From a virus: a DNA stretch of 64,000 nt. Shown here one piece after another: positions 44,412 through 53,160 of the stretch; the first letter of the stretch is position 1; the number at the start of each line of letters is the position of its first letter. The stretch is from positions 326,040 through 390,039 of IMG/VR virus record IMGVR_UViG_3300036766_002289, one strand, 5' to 3'. A program made the translations under genes and the position numbers. The notes under the pieces were generated by a model. The model was given only the letters and a program-made list of their open reading frames with translations, was not told where the DNA came from and searched no databases.

Positions 44412-44931
44412 AAAAGGAGTATATGATTATTCGTCGGTGCAGGTGAATTTACCAGAAGTTATAGCGGACGAAGTTATAACTTGGGGGCGTAAAAACATAA
44501 AGGAGTCCGACCTTTTTATGCCCCCTGATGATTATTCTCACGGACGCGAAGAAGAACCCCACGTCACCGTACTCTACGGCATACATTCATTATTACCAAC
44601 TGAATCAATGAAAATTCTTGAAGGTAAGCCTTCATTCAACATAAAGCTTAAAAATGTATCAATATTTACTGAGAATACAGTATTCGACGTTATTAAAATA
44701 GATGTAGTAAGCTTTAGCTTGGCCTATATGAACAACTTGTTGAAAGCAAGCATAGATAATACTCAGTCTTTCAATAATTATCATCCACACGTCACCATAG
44801 CATACGTCAAAAAAGATAAATGCTCTAGTTTAGCTGAAAATAAAACTTTTAATGGCATTGGCTGGGAAGTAAATTCATTAGTATTTTCTTCTAAAGGTGG
44901 GACTAAATCACCAATTAGATTAAGTTGTTAG
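44341..44931 (+). CDS. 2H phosphoesterase (LigT/Acb1-type fold)
   Basis: A 196 aa protein with the two catalytic H-x-T motifs of the 2H phosphoesterase superfamily: HVT at 74-76 (EEPHVTVLYGIHS) and HVT at 150-152 (NYHPHVTIAYV). Their spacing of about 75 residues and flanking strands suit the family, which opens 2',3'-cyclic phosphates or cleaves 2'-5' linkages. T4 Acb1, which degrades the cyclic nucleotides of CBASS defence, has this fold. The start is uncertain: 44341 overlaps the previous gene by 71 bases, and an AAAAGGAG at 44412 leads only to a seven-codon out-of-frame ATG. Function in defence evasion is inference. Confidence 0.82.
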   Translation: MFTNKSSQLARKITAKIHRPFTDRKGVYDYSSVQVNLPEVIADEVITWGRKNIKESDLFMPPDDYSHGREEEPHVTVLYGIHSLLPTESMKILEGKPSFNIKLKNVSIFTENTVFDVIKIDVVSFSLAYMNNLLKASIDNTQSFNNYHPHVTIAYVKKDKCSSLAENKTFNGIGWEVNSLVFSSKGGTKSPIRLSC

Positions 44932-45478
44932 TCCTGTAAATGCACAATTCATAAGCCCGCTCAGCTTTCCTAAGTAAGTCACTAGGGAGACTGAGCATTT
45001 TTTTATTATAAGGCACTTCTTCAAACACTAAATCCTCGGATATTTCGAACTTATCTTTAAGTAATCTAGCACCTTTTTGACTTGTTAAATCCTGCCAAGT
45101 TAAAAATAAACCACCCATTTCTTTGACCATCTCGTAAATTCTTCTTAATCTGAAGATATAGTAATCTACTATGTAAGAAGCATTTTTTTCATCTACAAGA
45201 ACGCCTAAGCATCTCGGTTCTCTGACCAAGTAAATGAAATCACAAGTTTGGCGTACCTCTTTGTGACAAATTTGGTAATTATAAAAAACTTCGTTTATAT
45301 AAATGCCGACGAAGTTGTTGAATTTATGCTCAGTAGAGGTGATATCAGTGGTCTTGGTAGGATGATCGTAGATTATTCCTGTTTGTGACCACTGAATCTT
45401 TTTATTTTTATCCAACATTTGACACAAACTGGAACTGTTTGCGCCTAAGTGCGTTGCTACAATTACGACTCTTTTCAT
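44915..45478 (-). CDS. Sulfotransferase-like P-loop protein
   Basis: A 187 aa protein. The start (VVIVATHLGANSSSLCQMLD) resembles the 5'-phosphosulfate loop of sulfotransferases, and DFIYLVREPRCLGVLV near 83-98 resembles their 3'-phosphate motif (Y-x-x-R-x-P). Shorter than typical sulfotransferases (about 250-300 aa), so possibly a compact or altered form. It could modify sugars along with the phage's glycosyltransferases. Coupled to the upstream homing endonuclease gene by ATGA. Confidence 0.5.
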   Translation of the reverse strand: MKRVVIVATHLGANSSSLCQMLDKNKKIQWSQTGIIYDHPTKTTDITSTEHKFNNFVGIYINEVFYNYQICHKEVRQTCDFIYLVREPRCLGVLVDEKNASYIVDYYIFRLRRIYEMVKEMGGLFLTWQDLTSQKGARLLKDKFEISEDLVFEEVPYNKKMLSLPSDLLRKAERAYELCIYRTNNLI

Positions 45479-46272
45479 CTATTATTCTTCCTAATATTCT
45501 CAATCTTTTCCAAAGGTCTTAAATTAGATAATGCCCAACATTCTTGAAATAGAATATCATCAAATGATTTATAAGGGAATTTTGAATGTGGGATTATATG
45601 GTCAATCTGCCAAGACTTATTCTTACTATTGTTCGCTCCACCATAGTTATCCCAATTCATCCAAGATTCCCACAGACTTTCTATATGAAATTTAAGTTCT
45701 TCCACTGTATACGGCAAATGGTCAAAAGTCTTACCACTTTTCCTACCATCCCTTTCCCGAATAGCGTCTCTGACAGAGGTGCTAACATTATGTTGTAATC
45801 GTATTACAGGATTGGACATACGAAGTTTTCTGTATTCAGGAGTGCCCCATAAACCGTGTATAAAATTACCGAATTTCTGCGCGCATCCGCATGAGTTGGT
45901 TTTGTTTTCTCTCAAACTAACCCCAGCTACAGATTTTTCATTACCACACTCGCATTTACATGTCCAATAAGGTTGCCCTGATTTAATCCAATCTAATTTA
46001 ATTACTATTAATTTACCATAGGTATTACCAGTTAAATCAATAAGTCTACTGCGCATGATTTCTTTTTGCTGACATCCACATGAAGTTGTCTGTCCTTTCT
46101 TCAAAGAACCACCTAAAATTATTTTCTCATTCCCACATTGGCATTTGCACAACCATTGATGCCCCTTAGTTTTTGCAGTTGGATATTTGGGGCTTGCATA
46201 TTCCTTGACAGTCAGTCTCCCAAACTGTTTACCTATAAGATTTTCGAATAATTTGTTATTTGGAATTTCCAT
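45475..46272 (-). CDS. HNH homing endonuclease
   Basis: A 265 aa free-standing HNH endonuclease; start 46272 fits the promoter better than 46290. The first half has two zinc-ribbon-like units with the common GKQFGRLTVKEY lead (CKCQCGNEKIILGGSLKKGQ, then TSCGC; and CKCECGNEKSVAG, then NSCGC). The HNH core is SWQIDHIIPHSKFPYKS near 225-241, ending SNLRPLEKIENIRKNN. It sits immediately upstream of, and opposite to, the portal gene. Confidence 0.88.
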   Translation of the reverse strand: MEIPNNKLFENLIGKQFGRLTVKEYASPKYPTAKTKGHQWLCKCQCGNEKIILGGSLKKGQTTSCGCQQKEIMRSRLIDLTGNTYGKLIVIKLDWIKSGQPYWTCKCECGNEKSVAGVSLRENKTNSCGCAQKFGNFIHGLWGTPEYRKLRMSNPVIRLQHNVSTSVRDAIRERDGRKSGKTFDHLPYTVEELKFHIESLWESWMNWDNYGGANNSKNKSWQIDHIIPHSKFPYKSFDDILFQECWALSNLRPLEKIENIRKNNR

Positions 46273-46281
46273 AATTACACC

Positions 46282-46310
46282 AGTATACACTAACTATAAT
46301 AAGTTATCAA
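46282..46310 (-). promoter_or_regulatory. Sigma70-like promoter of second HNH gene
   Basis: On the minus strand TTGATA (46310-46305), 17 bases, TATACT (46287-46282), then nine bases to the ATG at 46272. The transcript would have almost no leader. Confidence 0.65.
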
Positions 46311-46332
46311 GATGAAGTAAAGAGGTGCAAAA

Positions 46333-48888
46333 ATCGCATGGTATGATTTATTTAAGTTGTTCAGTTATGCTTTCACGCAAGACCCATTAGGCAAAAAGAA
46401 AGACGTTAGGGACTTTCCATCTGCGGGTGTAGGTAGTCCAGATGCAGTCCTAGACTTAAGGAATTTAGAAACTTTATCTTCGGGTGGAGCATTTGTAAGA
46501 GTTCAAAATGAACTGGTCGATATGACCAGTGCAACTAATCGTCTTAACAGATTAAAAGAATATGACCGCTTGGTGCTTAGTGTGCCAGAAATCGACCAAG
46601 CAATGACAGTCTTCGCAGATGAGGCTTGTGTAATTGGCAACACCCTTATTTCTACAGTTTATCATGGTCTAAAAAGCATAGAGTGGCTTGCTAATAACAA
46701 GAAAGAAGAGAGATTTCCTGTATATTGTTACAATTTTGAAAAAGAGGACTACACCATTGGTTGGGCATATGCGCCAAGGTTTGTAAAGATAGATCAAACA
46801 GTTCAAATCGTTTTAGACAATGGAACGGTAGAAATCGTAACCCCAGACCACCAAATACTTAAAAGAGACGGAACCTGGATATGCGCTGGTGATATGAAGT
46901 TTGGAGATGAGTTAATGCCTTTTTATAGGGTAAAACCAAATCAAAATATCACTCAACAAAAAACAAATCAATTCCCAAGAATTTATACACACCGAGACGG
47001 GTGGATTCACGAACGTCAGTTTATCGAAGAATGGAGACTAGGGAAGAACCTGGAAGAATATGACCGTGCTAATTACGCTGCAAAACTGATTGCAGGTGGT
47101 CTAAATTGGCCCAAAGTAGAAAAAATACTTGGTCATGAAATGCACATTATTCAAGCTTGGTTGCAGAAACAAGGCACTTCCTATAAAGAAATTAAACACC
47201 TTGCTAAGAATCCAGACAAAAGGCGTGTAATAGGTATTAGACCATACAAACAGTTAGCAGTATATGACCTATCAGTAGAAGATCATAAGAATTTCTGCAC
47301 TAGTTCATTAGTCATGCACAACTGCCAGAAAGACGAAAATGGGCATACGTTTAAAATCTCCTGTGCTAATAAAGAGGTTGTTGATGATTTAGAGACTTTG
47401 TTTTTTAATCGTGGTTATTTAAATTTAGATCAACAAACCATGTGGGACAAAGCAAAGAGATTATTCATTAAGGGTGATAGTTTTTGGGAACTTGTTATCA
47501 ACCCTGACAATCCTAAAGAAGGTATTTATAAGATTGCTGACTTGCCTTGTGAAACCATGTATCGTATTGAGACAATTAAGGGTAAGGTCTTAGAATTCCA
47601 GCAGTCCAAGGAAGCCCCAGATTATCAAGCTTTGGTCAAAGCACCAATTGATACAGCAACAGAATCTGAACTACAGCAATCAACAGCAATTCGTTTCTCG
47701 CCTGAACAAATTGTTCATGTCAGAATTGGCGATTATAGAAGAACTTTTTACCCATATGGCGTGTCATTAATTGAGCCTGCCAGAGGACCAGCCCATCAGT
47801 TAAGAATGATGGAAGATGCGATGGTTATTTATAGATTAACCCGTGCGCCAGAGCGTAGAGTTTTCTATATCGACGTTGGACAATTGCCTGGATATAAAGC
47901 AGAAGCTTTTATGGATCGCATTAAGGATCAATTCCGAAAGAAAAAAGTCCCAAGACAGCAATTTGCCCAAGGTGGTGCTTCGGTGGTTGAAGAACGTTGG
48001 CACGCACCTGCACAGGATGAAGACTTTTGGATTCCAACAAGGCCAAATTCTAATACAAGAATTGATACTTTGCCTGGCGCACAAAATCTAGGCGAGATTG
48101 ATGATGCAGTATATTTCAGAAATAAGTTATACACTGCCCTTAATTTCCCAAAGGGTTATTTCTCAATGGAAGACCCGAATGCAACAAGAATTACATTGTC
48201 TGCACAGGACGTTAAATTTGCTCGTATGATCGAGCGATTACAGTCACACATTGAAGAAGGGTTGTACCAGATTGCAGAGAGACATTTAAAGCTTAAGGGC
48301 TACCCAGAAGAAAGTTTCGAAGATTTAGCTATAAAAATGACTCCCCCATCAGATTGGAGGGAACTTAGCAAAGCAGAAATTGTAACAAATAGAATCAATA
48401 ACGCTAATAGTCTTAAAGGCTCGCAGCTAATGTCTGACTTCGATATTTTGACAAAGTGGATGAAATATACTGAAGACGAAGCAAAAGAAATGTTGGCAAG
48501 ACTAAAAGTTCAAAAGCTAGAAGACTTGAAGTTGCAAATATTGGCTCAGAACCCACAGCTATTAGGCGTGGGGGTTCCAAGTCAAGGCGAACAAGAAGTG
48601 GGTACTGAGCCAGGCGGACCAGGACCAAATCTTGGCCCAGAAGCAGGTGCCTTACCAGGGGGCGCTCCACCAGGAGGACAGCCAGGCGCACCCCCACCTG
48701 GACAGCCACCAGCACCAGGCGCACCGCCATTACCTCCACCACCTGGAATGATACCACCAGCGGGACAAGCTCAACCTCTACCTACACCATCGGAAGATGA
48801 TATAGTTAAGTATGATATGGAAATAGAAGACTATGAAAGTGAGCAAGACTTTGAGGACCAAGACCCTACAGAAACGGAGGAAATGTGA
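46333..48888 (+). CDS. Portal protein gp20-like, with intein, AUC start
   Basis: The dodecameric portal vertex protein, through which DNA enters the head. The reading frame opens at 46321 and has no ATG, GTG or TTG before 46357. AUC at 46333 lies seven bases after AGAGG and gives IAWYDLFKLFSYAF, the expected portal N-terminus, so I place the start there (851 codons). Portal features include QAMTVFADEA, then QKDENGHTFKI after intein removal, FIKGDSFWELVI, FPKGYFSMEDPNATRITLSA and the C-terminal helices. An intein of 232 residues splits the ADEA/C...QKDENG junction. A Pro/Gly-rich segment (EPGGPGPNLGPEAG onwards) and an acidic tail end the protein. Confidence 0.9.
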   Translation: MAWYDLFKLFSYAFTQDPLGKKKDVRDFPSAGVGSPDAVLDLRNLETLSSGGAFVRVQNELVDMTSATNRLNRLKEYDRLVLSVPEIDQAMTVFADEACVIGNTLISTVYHGLKSIEWLANNKKEERFPVYCYNFEKEDYTIGWAYAPRFVKIDQTVQIVLDNGTVEIVTPDHQILKRDGTWICAGDMKFGDELMPFYRVKPNQNITQQKTNQFPRIYTHRDGWIHERQFIEEWRLGKNLEEYDRANYAAKLIAGGLNWPKVEKILGHEMHIIQAWLQKQGTSYKEIKHLAKNPDKRRVIGIRPYKQLAVYDLSVEDHKNFCTSSLVMHNCQKDENGHTFKISCANKEVVDDLETLFFNRGYLNLDQQTMWDKAKRLFIKGDSFWELVINPDNPKEGIYKIADLPCETMYRIETIKGKVLEFQQSKEAPDYQALVKAPIDTATESELQQSTAIRFSPEQIVHVRIGDYRRTFYPYGVSLIEPARGPAHQLRMMEDAMVIYRLTRAPERRVFYIDVGQLPGYKAEAFMDRIKDQFRKKKVPRQQFAQGGASVVEERWHAPAQDEDFWIPTRPNSNTRIDTLPGAQNLGEIDDAVYFRNKLYTALNFPKGYFSMEDPNATRITLSAQDVKFARMIERLQSHIEEGLYQIAERHLKLKGYPEESFEDLAIKMTPPSDWRELSKAEIVTNRINNANSLKGSQLMSDFDILTKWMKYTEDEAKEMLARLKVQKLEDLKLQILAQNPQLLGVGVPSQGEQEVGTEPGGPGPNLGPEAGALPGGAPPGGQPGAPPPGQPPAPGAPPLPPPPGMIPPAGQAQPLPTPSEDDIVKYDMEIEDYESEQDFEDQDPTETEEM
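46627..47322 (+). mobile_element. Intein (232 aa) in portal protein
   Basis: The intein begins at Cys (CVIGNTLIST, block A) and ends in HN before a +1 Cys. Block B is VEIVTPDHQIL with the Thr-x-x-His. Block F is AVYDLSVEDHKNF, and block G VMHN/C. All splicing residues (Cys1, His of block B, penultimate His, terminal Asn, Cys+1) are present, so it should splice. The insert between blocks B and F (about 100 residues, including GWIHERQFIEEWRLGKN and a helix-turn-helix-like segment) has no LAGLIDADG or HNH nuclease core, so homing activity is probably lost. Confidence 0.93.
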
Positions 48889-49163
48889 TAAATTGCCAGA
48901 CAGCGCCGTATACTGCAATGCACAATAAAACTCAATTAGGGTTGGTTACGGAGTGCGCATGTTATGCATGTGTTAAAGTGTTTCTTGTTAGTGAAATAAA
49001 AGAATGGACTGATGATTGGGATTTTAGATTGAAAACAGAAAGTCCACAGAATGAGCATACAGCAATATGTCCCCACTGCGGAATTGATGCGGTACTCCCT
49101 ATACATTTAGAAGATGATAAAGATTTGATGAATTTAAAGAAGATTCACGATTATTGGGCATAG
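48885..49163 (+). CDS. Small zinc-ribbon-like protein
   Basis: A 92 aa protein starting at GTG (48885) after GGAGG, overlapping the portal stop. Paired Cys (ECACYACVKVF; AICPHCGIDAVLP) form a likely zinc ribbon, and the ICPHCGIDAVLP segment is one I have seen in small phage and bacterial proteins of unknown role. It may regulate or bind nucleic acid. Confidence 0.65.
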   Translation: MINCQTAPYTAMHNKTQLGLVTECACYACVKVFLVSEIKEWTDDWDFRLKTESPQNEHTAICPHCGIDAVLPIHLEDDKDLMNLKKIHDYWA

Positions 49164-49187
49164 ATATAGTGAATAAATAGGAGGGAT

Positions 49188-49526
49188 ATGTTTAAGTGGT
49201 TAAGGGATTTATTTGTTACGTGCCCAGAAGAACGAATAATCGTTAAGGACTTAAAATGTGTTTGCGAGGAAAAGGAGGAAGATACTATGAACAGGACTAC
49301 TAGTGGTGATATTTTACTTGGGTTTGGTCTACATGAAATCACAATTTCGTTAGATCATAAGCCTTGTACAGTATTTTTGTCAGTGCAAGACCCAGCTGAT
49401 AGTATGGCCGTATGTCACGGCGGTATTAACAAGATCGGGTTCACTATACTTGATGATGGATTTATTTTGTACGCGGATATACAATCTAACACATCTTTCA
49501 TAAAATGGACTTGTGAGTTAGTTTAA
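49188..49526 (+). CDS. Hypothetical protein
   Basis: A 112 aa protein after AGGAGGG. A second in-frame ATG at 49287, after GGAGGAAG, would give an 80 aa form. Beta-rich (ITISLDHKPCTVFLSVQDPA, then GFTILDDGFILYADI). AATAAATA at 49172 could be a late-promoter variant. No family recognised. Confidence 0.55.
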   Translation: MFKWLRDLFVTCPEERIIVKDLKCVCEEKEEDTMNRTTSGDILLGFGLHEITISLDHKPCTVFLSVQDPADSMAVCHGGINKIGFTILDDGFILYADIQSNTSFIKWTCELV

Positions 49527-49551
49527 AGTTACTATTTTAATGGATATATGG

Positions 49552-49610
49552 AGATATGTGGATGAAGTTTAATCGCTAAGCGGCTGGGCGGATAATCCAT
49601 CCACATGTCT
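49552..49610 (+). ncRNA. Structured leader or small RNA candidate
   Basis: AGATATGTGGATG (49552-49564) pairs with CATCCACATGTCT (49598-49610) as a 13-bp stem with one G-U pair, enclosing a 33-base loop containing CGCTAAGCGGCTGGGCGG. It directly precedes the glycosyltransferase gene and occupies most of the 109-base gap. It may control that gene's translation or be an independent RNA. No tRNA features. Confidence 0.4.
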
Positions 49611-49635
49611 AATGTTGCATCTAAAGGCGGCAAAT

Positions 49636-50883
49636 ATGTGGGTGGCTGTAAATAAAAAAAACATAGTAATAGCAATTTCTGAAAAACCTTTCGCTATTAC
49701 TGGCTACGAAGTAAAAGAAAGACCTAATGAACCAAAAACAGATTGGCATAAATTAATAGGCACCAGACTAAAACAAGACCTTAAAAAAGTGAAAGACTTG
49801 AGAGTAGCTTTCATTTGTAACTGGAACGATTGCTGTGGTATTAGTACGTATAGTAAATATCTAATAGATTCAATAACACCAAAAGTCAAAGAAATCCATG
49901 TTTTCTCAGAAATGGTAAAAGACGTAAAAGACGACCCGAGCTTTGTTACTCGTTGTTGGGAACGTGGACAAAGCTTAAAACCACTTATTGACAAATTACA
50001 AGCGTGGAAACCCGATCTAATCATAATGCAACATGAGTTTGGCATTTTTCCAAAAGCAACCTATTTCTTACAGTTACTCCAAGGTATTGATGATATTCCT
50101 TATGTCGTGACGATGCATTCAATATACGAACACCTTGACAAATCTGTTTGCACCGCTGCTGTCAAAAACATTGTAGTCCATACTAACGAAGGCAAAGATG
50201 TTCTGAAAAAGTTAGGCAACGCTAATAACATTTACGTGATCCCGCATGGCTGCGTTAAGTATGATGAATCCCAAAAAGGTGAGCTTTGGAACATTTTCCA
50301 AACTCCGTATACAATAGTTCAGTTTGGTTTTGGGTTTTTCTACAAAGGCGTGGATAGAATGCTAGACGCTTTGCATTATCTGAAAAAGCACGATAAGAAG
50401 TTCCAGAACATATTCTATTGCTATCTATGCAGTGATAATACGCACACAAGTCTAGTACATCAACAGTATTACGACTTTTTGATGAAAAAGGTTGATGAGC
50501 TTTCATTACATGACAACGTTGTGATTATAAGGAAGTTTCAGACGGATCAGATGATAAACAGTTATCTTAGAACTTGTAAGATAGCTACTTTTCATTACAT
50601 AAGTGACCCTAAGAACATGGTTTACGGTGCAAGTGGTGCAATACGTATAGCAATGGCCTGTGGCACTCCAGTAGTAGCAAGTAACTGCCATCAGTTCGAC
50701 GATTTGCAAGGAGTAGTCCCAAGACCTAGAGATTACATAGAATTAGCCAAAGAAATTGACGAAATATTTAGTAACGAGAAGCACAAGCAGGCCCTTATTA
50801 AGAAAGCTAACGACTATATTGATGATAATAATTGGGATGTAACTGCGGATAGGTATATTAATCTTTATTATTCAATAAGTTAA
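49636..50883 (+). CDS. Glycosyltransferase family 4-like
   Basis: A GT-B glycosyltransferase of 415 aa from the ATG at 49636 (423 aa from 49612). The N-terminal domain starts at DLRVAFICNWNDCCGISTYS near residue 55, the usual glycine-rich donor loop. The C-terminal domain has IVQFGFGFFYKGVDRMLDAL and ASGAIRIAMACGTPVVASNC, the GT4 nucleotide-sugar site. It probably transfers sugar to virion proteins, DNA bases or host glycans. A hairpin lies just upstream. Its end overlaps the next, convergent gene by four bases. Confidence 0.82.
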   Translation: MWVAVNKKNIVIAISEKPFAITGYEVKERPNEPKTDWHKLIGTRLKQDLKKVKDLRVAFICNWNDCCGISTYSKYLIDSITPKVKEIHVFSEMVKDVKDDPSFVTRCWERGQSLKPLIDKLQAWKPDLIIMQHEFGIFPKATYFLQLLQGIDDIPYVVTMHSIYEHLDKSVCTAAVKNIVVHTNEGKDVLKKLGNANNIYVIPHGCVKYDESQKGELWNIFQTPYTIVQFGFGFFYKGVDRMLDALHYLKKHDKKFQNIFYCYLCSDNTHTSLVHQQYYDFLMKKVDELSLHDNVVIIRKFQTDQMINSYLRTCKIATFHYISDPKNMVYGASGAIRIAMACGTPVVASNCHQFDDLQGVVPRPRDYIELAKEIDEIFSNEKHKQALIKKANDYIDDNNWDVTADRYINLYYSIS

Positions 50884-51197
50884 ACTGGTCCCTGCATGTC
50901 CGCACTATTTGGTGCAACAACGTCTTTGTCTTTTGGTGCAATTCTGAATGCGGTACTATTGCTATTTCTGGAGTCCGAATACTTATCTAAAATTCTTTTG
51001 ATGTTTTCGTCATTCCTGGCAAGGGCATGAAAAAAGTCCATTACACTCTCTTTGTGATTGCTAATAGCAATTTTTGCTACTTTTAATAAGAGTTCAGACT
51101 CATCACCTGAGCCGCCTATGTCCCCCAGACCTTCTTCATCATCCTCGCGCAACCTATAATATTGAGAAAAAGTTTTCATTTTTAACGTCTTTTGCAT
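50880..51197 (-). CDS. Small acidic hypothetical protein
   Basis: A 105 aa protein with AAGG upstream of its first ATG; an ATG six codons later (MKTFSQYYRLRED) is also possible. That short N-terminal pattern (MKTFxxYxxLxE) recurs at the start of many small T4-like virion and scaffold proteins. Mainly helical. Lone minus-strand gene among head genes. Confidence 0.55.
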   Translation of the reverse strand: MQKTLKMKTFSQYYRLREDDEEGLGDIGGSGDESELLLKVAKIAISNHKESVMDFFHALARNDENIKRILDKYSDSRNSNSTAFRIAPKDKDVVAPNSADMQGPV

Positions 51198-51287
51198 AAC
51201 TACCTTATATAGTTAATAGGACCATTTAAATTTTTGTCCACAACTATATATATCAGAATAAGTAATATATCCTTAATGGGAGATGAT

Positions 51288-53141
51288 ATGAGAAGAAAAC
51301 TAGTTAATTATGAAGTTTTCCAGAAGATTAATGAAAATTCAATCACGAAGTCAGAAAAGGAATTGGTCCTAGCCGAAGAGGTCTTGGCCAAGGCTTTAGG
51401 CGAAATTCAATTGAATCTTCATTGCTTCGACGAGTCTAGTGTCACTTATGAGACTTTGGATAAGTCTTATATTCACGCTGGCTACCGTCTAGATGGAAGC
51501 CACATCATTTTTGAGAACATCGAACAATTGATTATTGATGAATCCTCGGCAAGAGAAACTGCACATAACAGTCTACGAAAGATGTTTGACAGCGTTCTAG
51601 AGAAGAACGAAGCAGCAGCTGACGAAGCTTTTAAGGAATACATTTCCTATCCCTTCGTCCGTCGTGGATTTATGGAGCAGGGTATTGTCCAGACCTGGGC
51701 AGAACCAAAAAGCAAGCTTACAAAGGGCAAAAAGCAAAGTGCTGACACCATCATGAAGAGAGTCATGGGCAAGAAGCGTAGTCAGGCTAATAAGAGTCCA
51801 TTCGATAAGGAAAAGGCAAAAGAGAAGAGAGACCAGATCAAGAAGGTCACAGGAGCTAAGTACGTTCATCTAAGATTTAAGCCACAGGGCAAACGTAAGA
51901 TGAAGGAATGGTACAGCTTAGTTGAAAACGTCTTCAATTATTTGGACTATCAAGAATTTGGTCCAGTTGCTAATCAATCCGAAATTAAGAAGGATGAAAA
52001 GGGCAATGTTGTCGCAATTAGAATCCCAGACTCAAAGTCTAGGAACGAAGGTAAGATTCTAAGCTTCAACTGGAAGACTCTAACAGCAGATAATACAGTA
52101 CTAAGAGCTAAGATGAAGAATCTAGCTGAAGATAATAACTTCTGCAAAGCAATGCGGGATTTAAAGCAGTGCAATGCACTTTCAGACAATGATAAGTTAC
52201 AGAACGTATTGGAAGCGGTTGTTGCAAGATGGCCAAATATTATTTACTTAACTCAGACCGAACTTGCAGAAGCTATCTCAACAGCTTTGGAAACAATCGG
52301 CGCAACCAATTACGACGATAGAATGTGCGTATTTATGGCAGAAGGTATCTTAAGAACAGCTGCTGATGCATATCCTGAAAAAGTCGAAAAAATCGTTAAA
52401 ATGTCTGGCATTAAAGTAGAAGCGACAGACGATAAGTATGTTGATTTCCAGAATGTAGTTCACAAGTTCTATACTTTCCTTGATGAAAATCTACAGTTGG
52501 AAATGCAGGTCTTTGTTGACCTTTATAACGCATTAGTTGAAGTTCACAAGTTGGCAAATGAAGAAGGTAATAGTGCTATTGTAAATGACGTTCATAGTTA
52601 CCTAAAAGAACTAAAAGCCGTCATCGAACATGAGAGCGAACCAACTTTGGATTTGGCAGGGGAAGTAGCAGCGTGGCTATCCAACTTGGTTGAGACCAAT
52701 TTGGAGGGTGGAGATTGGGATGTATCCAACACACCATATATGACAGTAAACGGTAGCCATCCACAGATGGCTAAGGATGCTGCAAAGCCATACGCTCCAT
52801 CAGCAGATTTCTCTGGCGATTGGGGAGACCCAGCACCAGTTAGCGACGGCAAGAACTACAAGGGTGGTTTAGCTGACGAAATGAGAGGCGATGCTTGGGG
52901 CAATTGGGCTAACGATGACACTTGGCCAGGTCTACAAAACCCATATGTCAAGGGTGCAACAGCAGCTTGGCTAATGAAGGGTCCAGATAGCGCAGCTACA
53001 ACTGGCGATAGTGATTGGAGCCGTTACCAGAGTGGCGACACTTGGCCAGCACTTCAGAACCCATACGTTCCGAAGGAAGCAGGCGGTGTAGGTGGTTCTG
53101 GTTATAAGGCAAAAACAGATAACTTAGTTGTTGATAAGTAA
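51288..53141 (+). CDS. Large putative head-associated protein
   Basis: A 617 aa protein starting at 51288 after GGGAG (earlier in-frame ATGs at 51276 and 51234 are less well placed). Helical for most of its length with a Lys-rich part around 140-190 (KLTKGKKQSADTIMKRVMGK). The last 120 residues carry two copies of DTWP-G/A-LQNPYV and nearby aromatic-rich segments. Codon use resembles that of the capsid gene, suggesting abundance. Placed between portal and prohead protease and followed by a terminator, it is probably an internal head protein. No family recognised. Confidence 0.6.
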   Translation: MRRKLVNYEVFQKINENSITKSEKELVLAEEVLAKALGEIQLNLHCFDESSVTYETLDKSYIHAGYRLDGSHIIFENIEQLIIDESSARETAHNSLRKMFDSVLEKNEAAADEAFKEYISYPFVRRGFMEQGIVQTWAEPKSKLTKGKKQSADTIMKRVMGKKRSQANKSPFDKEKAKEKRDQIKKVTGAKYVHLRFKPQGKRKMKEWYSLVENVFNYLDYQEFGPVANQSEIKKDEKGNVVAIRIPDSKSRNEGKILSFNWKTLTADNTVLRAKMKNLAEDNNFCKAMRDLKQCNALSDNDKLQNVLEAVVARWPNIIYLTQTELAEAISTALETIGATNYDDRMCVFMAEGILRTAADAYPEKVEKIVKMSGIKVEATDDKYVDFQNVVHKFYTFLDENLQLEMQVFVDLYNALVEVHKLANEEGNSAIVNDVHSYLKELKAVIEHESEPTLDLAGEVAAWLSNLVETNLEGGDWDVSNTPYMTVNGSHPQMAKDAAKPYAPSADFSGDWGDPAPVSDGKNYKGGLADEMRGDAWGNWANDDTWPGLQNPYVKGATAAWLMKGPDSAATTGDSDWSRYQSGDTWPALQNPYVPKEAGGVGGSGYKAKTDNLVVDK

Positions 53142-53160
53142 ACAATTAAAAGAAAACAAA

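Noticed and set aside
44412-44446. AAAAGGAG and ATG at 44423 as the start of the 2H phosphoesterase
   Set aside because: The ATG is out of frame and opens only seven codons; it could be a leader peptide, but the enzyme's frame has no start codon at that distance.
49552-49610. tRNA gene in the 49527-49635 gap
   Set aside because: The stem and loop have no T-arm consensus, anticodon arm or CCA-ready acceptor.
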